DNA of 64,000 nucleotides from Chryseobacterium gwangjuense (lineage in GTDB: Bacteria; Bacteroidota; Bacteroidia; Flavobacteriales; Weeksellaceae), in the NCBI RefSeq assembly GCF_021311115.1, contig NZ_JAJTNP010000008.1:1-64000 (forward strand), written 5' to 3'. This document shows positions 45,679 to 54,651 of the stretch, in pieces (position 1 is the first letter of the stretch; each line of letters begins with the position of its first letter). A program made the translations under genes and the position numbers. Below the pieces are notes generated by a model that was not told the DNA's origin, searched no databases, and saw only the letters and a list, made by a program, of their open reading frames with translations.

Positions 45679-47310
45679 TTACTTGTTGATCTCTGCATTC
45701 AATTTTACAGCATCCTGATAAGTAGGATCCAGCTGAATAGATTTAGCTACATAATCTTTTGCTTTTGCCATATCTGAATCTTTACTCATATAAGCTACCG
45801 CAAAATAAGCATAAGCAAGAATTTGTTTATTAGCCTCTTTATCTGCAGGTTTTACTGTATTAATGAACTTTTCATAAGCCATTTTTGCAGCATCATTATT
45901 TCCTGCTTGTTGGTATGAATATCCTTGGCTGTAATAAGCTGGAGCCCAATCCGGAAGAAGGGCACTCATTTTCTGCCAAGTAACAATTGATCCGTTCCAG
46001 TTTTTAACATCCTGATAAGCTGTTGCTAACTTAAACAAAGCATCTGAGTCTTGACTGTTTGCAGCCACTTGCTTTTTAAGTGCTTCAATGGTTGGGTTTG
46101 TCGGTCCAGCATCTATATCTGCCTGTGAAGCTCCTCCTCCGGAAATCTTCATCAACTCCATATCCCATTTCATTGTTTCATCTTTAGCTGCTTTTGCGAT
46201 CGCAATTTTTTGCTGTGCTTCAGTCGTTAGAGCAGTTTTCTTAGCAGCATCTTTTTCAGTTTTTGCTAATCCTGCAGCAATCAGACCTTGTAATCCTTGA
46301 TCTGCAGGCTGAACTCTCGATTTCTCTGCCTGAGCTACAAAACTATCCATATTTTGTTTTGCTTCAGCATAATTTCCATTTGCAAATAACTGATAAGCTC
46401 TTAACTTAAACTTAATCGGGTCATTGATCTTATCAAAGATTTTGTCTAAAACCTGCTTAGAGTTTGCATAATCTTCATTTGTAAAATAAAGTTTAGCAAT
46501 TTCTAACTGAGTGTATGGGTCTTCATCAGCATATTTTGTATAGTTGATAAGGTCTTGAGTCGCTTTATCATTTTGCTGATATCTGATATTATAAGCAGCC
46601 ATTGCTTTGTAAGCAGGTGCATAAGACTGATCTGTAGCAATTGCCTTTTCAATGCTTGTCTTAGCTTGTTGCCATTGCTGAGCAGCCATCCACAAAGTTC
46701 CGATTCTAGTATATACAGATGCTTTATTTTTAGCCAATGGTAATGCTTTATCATAAGCCGTCATTGCATCTCCAGGAATTCTCTTTAATCTGTAAGCATC
46801 CCCTAACGTATAAAAATAGTTAGCAGGAACACCTTTTTTCTGTGCTTTTTCAACTGCTTTGTTCAAATAATCTATAGCAAGATCAGGGGCATTATTTTTC
46901 TCAAACAATGTTAAAGCCTCTGCTGCTCTGAAAAGAACTTCAGCATCTTTTTCTTTAGAATCTGTAACTATTTTCTGAATTTCAGCAATTGCAGATTTGT
47001 CACCTTTTCCTAATTTAACACTAGCTAAACCAATTTTGTTTAAATAGCTTTTACCGTCAGCTGCCAATCCTTTATTAAAGTTTTCAGTAGCTGCTGCAAA
47101 ATCAGGTTCACCTTGTCTAAGGAACGTATTTCCTAAGTAAAAATAGTTTTCTGCTGTAGGCTCTTTAGCAATCATTTGAGTGAAATTGGTTTTTGCCTGA
47201 GCAAACTTATCACTATCTATACTGTTGATACCATCCTGCAAGGTCTGTGCTGTTGCAAAGCTGGTCAAAAATACCACTGCTGCTCCTAAAGCAATCTTTT
47301 TTACATTCAT
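45679..47310 (-). CDS. Exported tetratricopeptide repeat protein
   Basis: 543 residues from MNVKKIALGAAVVFLTSFATAQ (signal peptide); an in-frame ATG six codons upstream (47328) is an alternative. The mature protein is ~12 TPR-like helical pairs in two blocks (~25-330 and ~400-540), with motifs such as AENYFYLGNTFLRQGEPDFAAATENFNKGL and APAYYSQGYSYQQAGNNDAAKMAYEKFI. A central charged linker (QKIAIAKAAKDETMKWDMELM) divides the blocks. It lies after the PstS-like lipoprotein and the TonB system on the same strand, suggesting a periplasmic scaffold for that system (inference). Confidence 0.88.
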   Translation of the reverse strand: MNVKKIALGAAVVFLTSFATAQTLQDGINSIDSDKFAQAKTNFTQMIAKEPTAENYFYLGNTFLRQGEPDFAAATENFNKGLAADGKSYLNKIGLASVKLGKGDKSAIAEIQKIVTDSKEKDAEVLFRAAEALTLFEKNNAPDLAIDYLNKAVEKAQKKGVPANYFYTLGDAYRLKRIPGDAMTAYDKALPLAKNKASVYTRIGTLWMAAQQWQQAKTSIEKAIATDQSYAPAYKAMAAYNIRYQQNDKATQDLINYTKYADEDPYTQLEIAKLYFTNEDYANSKQVLDKIFDKINDPIKFKLRAYQLFANGNYAEAKQNMDSFVAQAEKSRVQPADQGLQGLIAAGLAKTEKDAAKKTALTTEAQQKIAIAKAAKDETMKWDMELMKISGGGASQADIDAGPTNPTIEALKKQVAANSQDSDALFKLATAYQDVKNWNGSIVTWQKMSALLPDWAPAYYSQGYSYQQAGNNDAAKMAYEKFINTVKPADKEANKQILAYAYFAVAYMSKDSDMAKAKDYVAKSIQLDPTYQDAVKLNAEINK

Positions 47311-47406
47311 AATCATTATATCTTTCATTTTATATTTGTAAATTAAAAACTAGAATAATCTAAAGACAATTTTCAGACCAAAATAGTTGAATTGGTCTCC
47401 TGAAAA

Positions 47407-48285
47407 TTATTTATTAAACATTTGAACTTCTCTTTTATAAATATTATAAGGCTGTAAACCTTCTTTCTGAACAATCATTTGTCCCAGTTGTGTACAAGAA
47501 AATCTCATAAAACCATTCGCTATATTAAAATTCCCTTCATTTGCTAAAAAGTACAATATTCTGGTAAAAGGATATTTCATCTCTCTCATCCCGGAATAAT
47601 CTGGAGTATAAAGTTTCCCTTGACTTTCTACAGGAAGAATTTTAACTTTATTTCTTAGCTCTATAGAAGCTTGATCATAGGGACGGCTAAATGTATTCAA
47701 CCCAATAACACCAATTTTATTAGGATATTTATTCAGTTCTTCGATAAGGTTTTTACTTCCCGGAATTACTGAAAACTTCAAGTCTTTTGGTTGTTTATTA
47801 AACTTTTGAGCTACAAAGTTCAAATTACTGGAATTGGTTCCGTCAAAAATAAATTCTTTTTCTTCCGACTGTAGCCCTTTTTGAATCTCATCCATAGAAA
47901 TAGATTCTTTAGAAGAAGTATTGGGAACAACAAATACAACTGCATCTGCAGCAAATTTAGCAGGCAGAAATTTTAATTCAACTTGCTTTTCATATTCTTT
48001 TATTTCATCAGGAGAAAGTTCTCTCGACATCACAACAATTCTCGCTTTATCATTCAATAAATCAAGAAATCCCAGATCTTCCTTTTTAGTAACTACTTTC
48101 AGCTTAGTCTCCGGATAATTGATCATATATCCATCTGCTAAAGCCTCTGTAACACTTTGAAATGACTCATCAGTAAGAATTGTAAGATCTCCTTTATTAT
48201 AAGACGGTGAACTTTCTTTTTTCTTCGAACAGCCTGAAAGAATAGTTATAAAAATGAGAAGAACTATTTTAAAAGGATTATTCAT
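47407..48285 (-). CDS. PstS-like periplasmic binding lipoprotein
   Basis: 292 residues. Lipobox ISGCSKKK at ~17-24. The fold resembles the PstS-type PBP domain: GDLTILTDESFQSVTEALADGYMINYPETKLKVV, then DAVVFVVPNTSSKESISMDEIQKGL and PGSKNLIEELNKYPNKIGVIGLNTF. It is similar to phosphate-binding proteins but there is no pst permease nearby. The gene starts inside the end of the small membrane protein gene (8-base overlap) and follows the TonB cluster. Ligand unproven. Confidence 0.85.
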   Translation of the reverse strand: MNNPFKIVLLIFITILSGCSKKKESSPSYNKGDLTILTDESFQSVTEALADGYMINYPETKLKVVTKKEDLGFLDLLNDKARIVVMSRELSPDEIKEYEKQVELKFLPAKFAADAVVFVVPNTSSKESISMDEIQKGLQSEEKEFIFDGTNSSNLNFVAQKFNKQPKDLKFSVIPGSKNLIEELNKYPNKIGVIGLNTFSRPYDQASIELRNKVKILPVESQGKLYTPDYSGMREMKYPFTRILYFLANEGNFNIANGFMRFSCTQLGQMIVQKEGLQPYNIYKREVQMFNK

Positions 48286-48472
48286 CTTTATTTTTTTTTA
48301 ATTGGGATATCGCTCTGAAAATTCTAAATATCCCGTAAAGTATTAAAACAATACCTAACGGATAGGCAATTGTAGGCTCTAAGGTAACCACGAAAAATTT
48401 GTAAATAATTACAACTATTCCTAAAACGATATAAAAAAATCCTGTTATTAAGGATAACCACTTGAACATCAT
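48278..48472 (-). CDS. Small two-helix membrane protein
   Basis: 64 residues with two membrane helices (LSLITGFFYIVLGIVVIIYKFFV and YPLGIVLILYGIFRIFRAI) and a basic C-terminus. Its last 8 bases overlap the start of the PstS-like gene, which indicates translational coupling. The start lies shortly after the terminator of tonB, so it may have its own promoter or rely on read-through. No family recognised. Confidence 0.8.
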   Translation of the reverse strand: MMFKWLSLITGFFYIVLGIVVIIYKFFVVTLEPTIAYPLGIVLILYGIFRIFRAISQLKKNKDE

Positions 48473-48494
48473 ATGACAAAAATACCAAAAAAAA

Positions 48495-48524
48495 TAAAAA
48501 GAGAAGCAAATGCTTCTCTTTTTT
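48495..48524 (-). terminator. Terminator of the exbB-exbD-exbD-tonB operon
   Basis: AAAAAGAGAAGCA / TGCTTCTCTTTTT, a perfect 13-bp complement with a tight AA loop (effectively ~11 bp), T runs on both sides. Confidence 0.88.
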
Positions 48525-48552
48525 AGATATTATTTAATTATTAATAATTAAA

Positions 48553-49392
48553 TTATTCCGGTGGTTGCATTGCAAGTGGCAATCTATATCTGTATCGTAC
48601 AGACTGACCATTAATCTTAGCAGGCGCCCATTTGTTTTTAATTGACTTAACAGTTCTCACTGCTTCAGAATTAAAGTCTGAGTTAGAACCCGAAACTTTA
48701 ACGTCTGTGATACTTCCATCTCTTTCAACAACGAAAGTAACTTCTCCTTTTACCACACCATCAGCTCCCTCAATCGCAGAAGTATCAAAATTCTCTCCTA
48801 CTTTCTTTCTGAAGGCATTAATACCTCCTGGGAATTCTGCTGTTTGCTCTACCTCCGTATAAACCTGAGTTTCACTTACCTGAGGTTTAACCTCAGCTGT
48901 TGAAGCTTTAGTTCCTGTTGAAGGTGGCGGTGGTGGTGTATAAGCCGGAGCTTTTACCCCCTCCTGATTTGTCAAACCTGTCGTTGTTTCTAATTGCTTA
49001 GAAATTGGCGGCGGTGGAGTTTCAATTTTTGGAGCTTTTACAGGCTCAGGAACCACATTCTGAATTACCTCAATTTTTTCCTCTTTTGGAGGTGGAGGTG
49101 GTGGAGGTGGTTCTTTTTCTTTGGGTTGCTCAATAATTTTATCTTCCTGAAGAATTTCTACTAAATCCGCCTTTACTTCTTGTTTAGGTGGAGCAGTAAG
49201 TCTTTTAATCGTAAGATAAATGAAAGGAGACAAAGCCGCAATAAGGAATAATGCTGTTCCAACGATGAAAGATTTTGTCAGAAGTCTTGGGTACTGATGT
49301 CTTAAATCGTATGCACCATATTCCTTGTTTCTATTTTCAAATACAATCTCGTCTAAAGTAAGACTAGGATCGTATACATTTTCATTTGCCAT
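48553..49392 (-). CDS. tonB: Energy transducer TonB
   Basis: 279 residues. N-terminal cytoplasmic segment (~1-35) includes IVFENRNKEYGAYDLRHQYP, typical of Bacteroidetes TonB, then one membrane helix (SFIVGTALFLIAALSPFIYLTI). A proline-rich spacer (~85-165, with KEPPPPPPPPKEE) spans the periplasm. The C-terminal domain (~195-279) has VEQTAEFPGGINAFRKKV and SEAVRTVKSIKNKWAPAKINGQSVRYRYRLPLAM. It relays proton-motive force from ExbB/ExbD to outer-membrane TonB-dependent receptors. Last gene of the operon. Confidence 0.95.
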   Translation of the reverse strand: MANENVYDPSLTLDEIVFENRNKEYGAYDLRHQYPRLLTKSFIVGTALFLIAALSPFIYLTIKRLTAPPKQEVKADLVEILQEDKIIEQPKEKEPPPPPPPPKEEKIEVIQNVVPEPVKAPKIETPPPPISKQLETTTGLTNQEGVKAPAYTPPPPPSTGTKASTAEVKPQVSETQVYTEVEQTAEFPGGINAFRKKVGENFDTSAIEGADGVVKGEVTFVVERDGSITDVKVSGSNSDFNSEAVRTVKSIKNKWAPAKINGQSVRYRYRLPLAMQPPE

Positions 49393-49416
49393 AGATTTAC
49401 AATTTTATGGTTTAAA

Positions 49417-49989
49417 TTACTTTGTAGCAGGTGCTGCAGGAGCTCCTGAATTACCAACTTTTCTATCGTAAATCGCTTTTTCCCAAGGCTTAAGATCAGT
49501 AACCCCGTACTGCTCACTCTTAGTAATTGCCATTTCGTCAAGAATATCTACAAAGTTTTTATATACAGCATCGTCAGTCGGTTTGATAATCACAGTAAAT
49601 TTCGTTTTATCTGCCGCTCTTGCTTTTGCCTGCTCAATTACTTTTCTAATACCTTCTCTATCGAAAGAAGTTTCATTAAGATTCTGGTCTGTTAAAGATG
49701 TATTATCTTCTTGATGCCAAAATATCTTATTGTCCTTACCTAATAATAAAGATATAGAGTTAGAAAGTTTAATTTCTGTTGGAGGTGGTTTTTGTTTCTC
49801 ATCTTTCGGTTTTGCCGGAAGACCCAAATCCATTACATTCGGTTTAGAGAATGTGGTTGTGAACATAAAGAAGGTAATCAAAAGAAACCCTAAGTCCACC
49901 ATCGGAGTCATATCTACGCGGGTATTCTGCTTCTTGGATCGAACCTTTCCGCCTTTCCCGCCTTTTTCCTGTACTTGTACTTCTGCCAT
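49417..49989 (-). CDS. exbD: ExbD/TolR family biopolymer transporter (second copy)
   Basis: 190 residues. A basic Gly/Lys-rich N-terminus (EKGGKGGKVRSKKQNTR) precedes VDMTPMVDLGFLLITFFMFTTTF, the single membrane helix with the proton-carrying Asp of ExbD. The periplasmic part includes RKVIEQAKARAADKTKFTVIIKPTDDAVYKNFVDILDEMAI. It lies 24 bases before tonB. Two ExbD homologues in one operon is usual in Bacteroidetes. Confidence 0.94.
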   Translation of the reverse strand: MAEVQVQEKGGKGGKVRSKKQNTRVDMTPMVDLGFLLITFFMFTTTFSKPNVMDLGLPAKPKDEKQKPPPTEIKLSNSISLLLGKDNKIFWHQEDNTSLTDQNLNETSFDREGIRKVIEQAKARAADKTKFTVIIKPTDDAVYKNFVDILDEMAITKSEQYGVTDLKPWEKAIYDRKVGNSGAPAAPATK

Positions 49990-50001
49990 TTCTAAATGAT
50001 A

Positions 50002-50610
50002 TTATTCATTAGGTTTACCTTCTTGTGATGTAATCAACCAAAATTTAAGAAAATCGATATCTCTTAAACCCTCAAATAAGCTTTTAACTTTTGGATATTT
50101 TGTTGTAACGTCTCCTTTAATTGCTAACTTGTAGTCAGGATTTACGTTCAAACTTTCTTTTACCCAGTCTACTAACTGTTTATTTGTACTATCCATAGGA
50201 ATCCCAGTAGGACTCTTAAAATTCTTTTGCTCGTCATCTGGCAAATCAAGATAGCTCTTAAGCTGGTTCATAGGAACCCCAATCGCCTGTACTTTTTGGA
50301 ATGCAGCTTTTTGGTTGTTGTCGAAAGTAATTCCATACTTTTTTCCCATATTATCCAAAAGCTGTACTCTCTCAGATGCATTTTCTACTGGCTGGAAATA
50401 AAATTTCCCGTCCGGAGTAGCGTTGATAGTCATCAAACTTGCATCAGGAAGTAACTTCTCTGATATTGAAGATGGCGGTTTGATCTGCTCCACGTCAGGT
50501 TTTTTAAACTGAGTGGTCAAGATAAAGAACGTAAGTAGTAGGAATGCAACGTCGCACATTGCCGTCATATCCGTAACTACTCCATGTCTTTTTGGTTTGA
50601 CTCTCGCCAT
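50002..50610 (-). CDS. exbD: ExbD/TolR family biopolymer transporter (first copy)
   Basis: 202 residues. N-terminus MARVKPKRHGVVTDMTAMCDVAFLLLTFFILTTQF contains the membrane helix and its conserved Asp. The periplasmic domain ends in DYKLAIKGDVTTKYPKVKSLFEGLRDIDFLKFWLITS. It is clearly different from its neighbour outside the helix, so the two may form a mixed ExbD dimer (inference). 12 bases from the second copy. Confidence 0.94.
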   Translation of the reverse strand: MARVKPKRHGVVTDMTAMCDVAFLLLTFFILTTQFKKPDVEQIKPPSSISEKLLPDASLMTINATPDGKFYFQPVENASERVQLLDNMGKKYGITFDNNQKAAFQKVQAIGVPMNQLKSYLDLPDDEQKNFKSPTGIPMDSTNKQLVDWVKESLNVNPDYKLAIKGDVTTKYPKVKSLFEGLRDIDFLKFWLITSQEGKPNE

Positions 50611-50666
50611 TATTAATAATTTTTAATTAAACTTCTTTTTACTTACTGCAAATTCTTTGCTAATTC

Positions 50667-51530
50667 TTAGTTGAATTCAGCGAAAGATTGTTGGATACTC
50701 ATAGCGATCTCGTCGATCTTATAAGTTAAACCGTCAATTTTAGAAGTAAAGAAGTTATAAAGCATAATAGCGATAGCTGAAGTACCAATACCTAAAGCAG
50801 TATTAATCAATGCTTCAGAGATACCTGTAGAAAGTGCAGCAGCATCTGGTGTACCTCCACCTGAACCTAATGCAAAGAATGCCTTGATCATCCCGATTAC
50901 TGTTCCAAGTAGTGCAATTAGAGTAGCAACTGTACCTAGAGTAGAAAGAATCATCATATTTTTCTCAAGCATTGGCATCTCAAGAGTTGTAGCTTCTTCG
51001 ATAGCCTTGTTAAGCGCTACCATTTTTTGCTCTTTGTTTAAAGTTGTATCATGAGCTAGAGCTTTGTAAGTAGTAAGACCTTCTTTTACTACGTTACCTA
51101 CAGAACCTTCTTGTCTGTCGCACTCTTCTAAAGCTGCATCAATTTTGTTTTGGTTAAGTAAGCTTCTTACCTGTACAACGAAGTTATCCAAGTTTCCTTT
51201 TCCTGCTGCTTTACCTAAAACGAAATATCTTTCAAAAGAGAAAACGATTACTGTAAGCATGAAAGTAATCAAGATAGGTACGATAACCCCTCCTTTGTAG
51301 ATAATTCCCAAAAACGAATCTGGATGAATGTCTTTTCCTTCAACATCTGAGAAAGCTACAGACGCTCCACCAAGTTTTTCAGCATCTTTAAAGTTTCCAG
51401 GGTTACCCAAAACGAATAAATAAATACAAATTCCTATTGCTAAGATGATAGGAATAATAACAGCCGGGTTTAAACCTCCTGTTTTTTTAGCAACTACTTG
51501 CTCATCATTTTTTGAAACATTCATTTCCAT
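50667..51530 (-). CDS. exbB: MotA/TolQ/ExbB proton channel family protein
   Basis: 287 residues. Three membrane helices: VIIPIILAIGICIYLFVLG (~25-43), GGVIVPILITFMLTVIVFSFERYFVLG (~80-106) and the pair in the ExbB core (~195-260), MLEKNMMILSTLGTVATLIALLGTVIGMIKAFFALG. The signature LLGTVIGMI and ALGIGTSAIAIMLYN are present. It forms the proton channel with ExbD that energises TonB. First gene of exbB-exbD-exbD-tonB, with a minus-strand TAATTTTG box at 51581-51588. Confidence 0.95.
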   Translation of the reverse strand: MEMNVSKNDEQVVAKKTGGLNPAVIIPIILAIGICIYLFVLGNPGNFKDAEKLGGASVAFSDVEGKDIHPDSFLGIIYKGGVIVPILITFMLTVIVFSFERYFVLGKAAGKGNLDNFVVQVRSLLNQNKIDAALEECDRQEGSVGNVVKEGLTTYKALAHDTTLNKEQKMVALNKAIEEATTLEMPMLEKNMMILSTLGTVATLIALLGTVIGMIKAFFALGSGGGTPDAAALSTGISEALINTALGIGTSAIAIMLYNFFTSKIDGLTYKIDEIAMSIQQSFAEFN

Positions 51531-51580
51531 ATTTAACTAAATTATATTGTTTTAAAATTTTTGAGGGTGTAAATTAAAGG

Positions 51581-51588
51581 CAAAATTA
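51581..51588 (-). promoter_or_regulatory. Predicted -7 box of the exbB operon
   Basis: Minus-strand TAATTTTG, about 50 bases above the exbB start. The rest of the 240-base gap to leuS is a very AT-rich sequence without other visible features. Confidence 0.4.
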
Positions 51589-51770
51589 ATTAAAATGCAA
51601 TTATTTTAAATAAACAATTTGCTTTTTTTTGATCGTGTTTTTTTGAATCAATTCCAAAATCTCAATTTTTTTTTATTTTTTTGGCAATATTATTCCATTT
51701 TAAATAATATATTGAAAATTTAAAAAAATTACCTCCACTTTTTTTTTATTTTACCAATGTTAATTTTTAT

Positions 51771-54584
51771 TTAAATTACTATATTCACTATTCTGTGAGG
51801 TACTACAATGATTTTCGTAGGTGTTTTTCCCTCCAAAATTTGTACCATTTTTTCATCCTGAAGCACTATTTCTTCAACTTCTTTAGGAGAAAGTTGTGCA
51901 GAAAGTGAAATTTTAATCTTCATTTTTCCATTTACACTTACCGGATAAAGAATCTCATCTTCTACAAGGTAATCCTCGTTCAATACAGGGAATTTCTCAA
52001 ATTCAATAGATTCGTTATGTCCCAATAAACTCCAAAGCTCTTCACAGATGTGCGGCGCATAAGGCGAAATGATAACGGCTAAAGGTTCTAAAATATTGCG
52101 TTTGTTACATTTTATTTTTTGCAATTCGTTTACAGCAATCATAAATGATGATACAGAAGTATTGAAAGAGAAGTTTTCAATATCGTAAACTACCTTCTTT
52201 ATTAAAGTATGTAAAACTTTATATTCGGCTTTTGTAGGCTCTTCTTCTGAAACTTCAAAATTTTCTCCGTTGAAATATAAATTCCAGAATTTCTTCAAGA
52301 AACCATATACTCCACTTAAACCTTGTGTATTCCAAGGCTTGGATTGCTCCAACGGACCTAAGAACATTTCATACAATCTTAAACCATCTGCTCCGTACTC
52401 TTCACAGATGTCGTCAGGATTTACAACATTGTATTTAGACTTAGACATTTTTTCTACTTCACGACCTGTAATGTATTTTCCGTCTTCTAAAATAAATTCT
52501 GCATCAGCATAATCCGGTCTCCAAGTTTTGAATGCTTCAGTATCTAGCTCATCGGAAGTTCCTTTTAACAAAGATACATCTACGTGGATTGCTTGAGTCG
52601 TATAATCTTTTGCCAAATTTTTAGATACATATTGATTAGTACCATCAATTCTGTATACAAAAGCACTCATCCCCAAAATCATTCCTTGGTTGATCAATTT
52701 TTGGAAAGGCTCATCATGATTAATATACCCTCTATCTTTTAGGAACATATTCCAGAAACGAGAATATAATAAGTGACCTGTCGCATGTTCGCTCCCTCCG
52801 ATATATAAATCTACCTGTCCCCAATAATCAGAAAGTTCTTTGTTAGTAAAAACTTCTTCATTTTTAGGATCCATATATCTTAAGAAATACCAAGAGCTTC
52901 CTGCCCAACCCGGCATTGTAGATAATTCTAATGGGAAAACATTTTTCTCATCAATTAATTCTGTAGCTACAATTTTTTGAGTTGCTTCATCCCAAGCAAA
53001 TGTTTTTGCATTTCCTAGTGGCGGATCTCCATCTTCAGTCGGTAAATATTTTTCAACTTCGGGAAGTTCTAAAGGCAATGCAGAAGTCGGCAATGTGTAA
53101 GGCATTCCATCCTTATAATAAATAGGAACTGGCTCTCCCCAATAACGCTGTCTTGAGAAAATTGCATCACGTTGTCTATAGTTCGTAGTTCCGTGACCGA
53201 TTCCTTTGTTTTCGATTTCTGCAATTATTTTTGATTTAGCATCATTATAATTTAATCCGTTTAAGAAATCTGAGTTTACACACACAGAATCTTTAGAATC
53301 AAAAGAAGCTTCCTGAACGTCTTCGTCAGTTTCAACTACTTTTTTAATTTCTAAATTAAATTTCTTTGCAAATCTGTGATCACGTTCATCATGTGCAGGA
53401 ACAGCCATTACAGCTCCCGTTCCATAGCCCATCAATACATAATCTGAAATATAGATCGGCATTTTTTCTCCACTGAACGGATTGATTGCATAACTTCCTG
53501 TGAAAGCACCTGAAACGTTTTTCACGTCAGACATTCTGTCTCTTTCAGTTTTTTTGGAAGTTTCTTCAATATAAGTATCTACTTCAACTTTCTGTTCCGA
53601 AGTAGTAATAGTTTCCACTAAAGGATTTTCCGGAGCCAATACCATAAAAGTTGCTCCAAAGATTGTATCAGGTCTTGTTGTGAAAACCTCAACGATTTCA
53701 TCATGACCCTCAACATTGAATTTCACCTGTGCTCCCTGAGATTTTCCAATCCAGTATTCCTGAGAATCTTTTAAAGGTTGTGGCCAGTCAAGAGTTTTTA
53801 ATCCTTGCAATAATCTTTCAGAGTAAGCAGAAATTCTCATACTCCACTGCATCATTTTCTTTTGGAAAACAGGAAACCCTCCTCTTTCGGATTTTCCGTC
53901 TTTTACCTCATCGTTTGCCAATACGGTTCCTAATGCGGGACACCAGTTCACAGTCGTTTCCGCCCTGTATGCCAAACGATAATTTAAAAGAATATCTTCC
54001 TTATCCATTTCAGAAGCTGCATTCCACTCTTCAGCCGTGAAATTTAATTCGTCATTTTGATTCGCATTTAAACCTTCTGTTCCTTTTTCTTCGAAACGTT
54101 TAATTAAATCATTTATAGATTCTGCTTTATCAGTATCCTTATTATACCAAGAATGAAACAACTCAATGAAAATCCATTGGGTCCATTTATAATAAGAAGC
54201 GTCAGAAGTTCTCACTTCCCTACTCCAGTCGAAAGAGAAACCGATTTTTCTCAGCTGCTCTTCATATCTGTTAATGTTTTGCTCAGTAGTAATCGCAGGA
54301 TGCTGCCCTGTCTGAATAGCATACTGTTCAGCAGGAAGTCCGAAGCTATCGTAGCCTACCGGGTGGAGCACATTGAAACCTTGATGTCTTTTGTATCTCG
54401 CATAAATATCGGAAGCAATATATCCAAGCGGGTGACCTACGTGAAGACCTGCACCTGATGGATATGGAAACATATCGAGAACATAAAATTTTGGTTTGTC
54501 TGTGTTATTGGAAGTCTTGTACGTTTGATTGTCTTCCCAGTATTTCTGCCACTTTTTTTCTATCTGCTGATGATCGTAAAACAT
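51771..54584 (-). CDS. leuS: Leucyl-tRNA synthetase
   Basis: 937 residues. Class I signature [18 protein letters not shown] (~38-55), zinc-insert and CP1 editing domain (~240-450, with [18 protein letters not shown]), [10 protein letters not shown] (~710-719), followed by the helical anticodon domain and a C-terminal extension. It charges tRNA-Leu and edits mischarged products. Single gene. A TAAATTTG box at 54606-54613 lies 22 bases above the start. Confidence 0.97.
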   Translation of the reverse strand: MFYDHQQIEKKWQKYWEDNQTYKTSNNTDKPKFYVLDMFPYPSGAGLHVGHPLGYIASDIYARYKRHQGFNVLHPVGYDSFGLPAEQYAIQTGQHPAITTEQNINRYEEQLRKIGFSFDWSREVRTSDASYYKWTQWIFIELFHSWYNKDTDKAESINDLIKRFEEKGTEGLNANQNDELNFTAEEWNAASEMDKEDILLNYRLAYRAETTVNWCPALGTVLANDEVKDGKSERGGFPVFQKKMMQWSMRISAYSERLLQGLKTLDWPQPLKDSQEYWIGKSQGAQVKFNVEGHDEIVEVFTTRPDTIFGATFMVLAPENPLVETITTSEQKVEVDTYIEETSKKTERDRMSDVKNVSGAFTGSYAINPFSGEKMPIYISDYVLMGYGTGAVMAVPAHDERDHRFAKKFNLEIKKVVETDEDVQEASFDSKDSVCVNSDFLNGLNYNDAKSKIIAEIENKGIGHGTTNYRQRDAIFSRQRYWGEPVPIYYKDGMPYTLPTSALPLELPEVEKYLPTEDGDPPLGNAKTFAWDEATQKIVATELIDEKNVFPLELSTMPGWAGSSWYFLRYMDPKNEEVFTNKELSDYWGQVDLYIGGSEHATGHLLYSRFWNMFLKDRGYINHDEPFQKLINQGMILGMSAFVYRIDGTNQYVSKNLAKDYTTQAIHVDVSLLKGTSDELDTEAFKTWRPDYADAEFILEDGKYITGREVEKMSKSKYNVVNPDDICEEYGADGLRLYEMFLGPLEQSKPWNTQGLSGVYGFLKKFWNLYFNGENFEVSEEEPTKAEYKVLHTLIKKVVYDIENFSFNTSVSSFMIAVNELQKIKCNKRNILEPLAVIISPYAPHICEELWSLLGHNESIEFEKFPVLNEDYLVEDEILYPVSVNGKMKIKISLSAQLSPKEVEEIVLQDEKMVQILEGKTPTKIIVVPHRIVNIVI

Positions 54585-54605
54585 TCTATAATTTTATATA
54601 AAGCA

Positions 54606-54613
54606 CAAATTTA
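54606..54613 (-). promoter_or_regulatory. Predicted -7 box of leuS
   Basis: Minus-strand TAAATTTG fits TAnnTTTG; no clear -33 box. Confidence 0.4.
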
Positions 54614-54651
54614 AGTTTTTTAAAAGAAAAAACTTAAATAATATTTTCATG

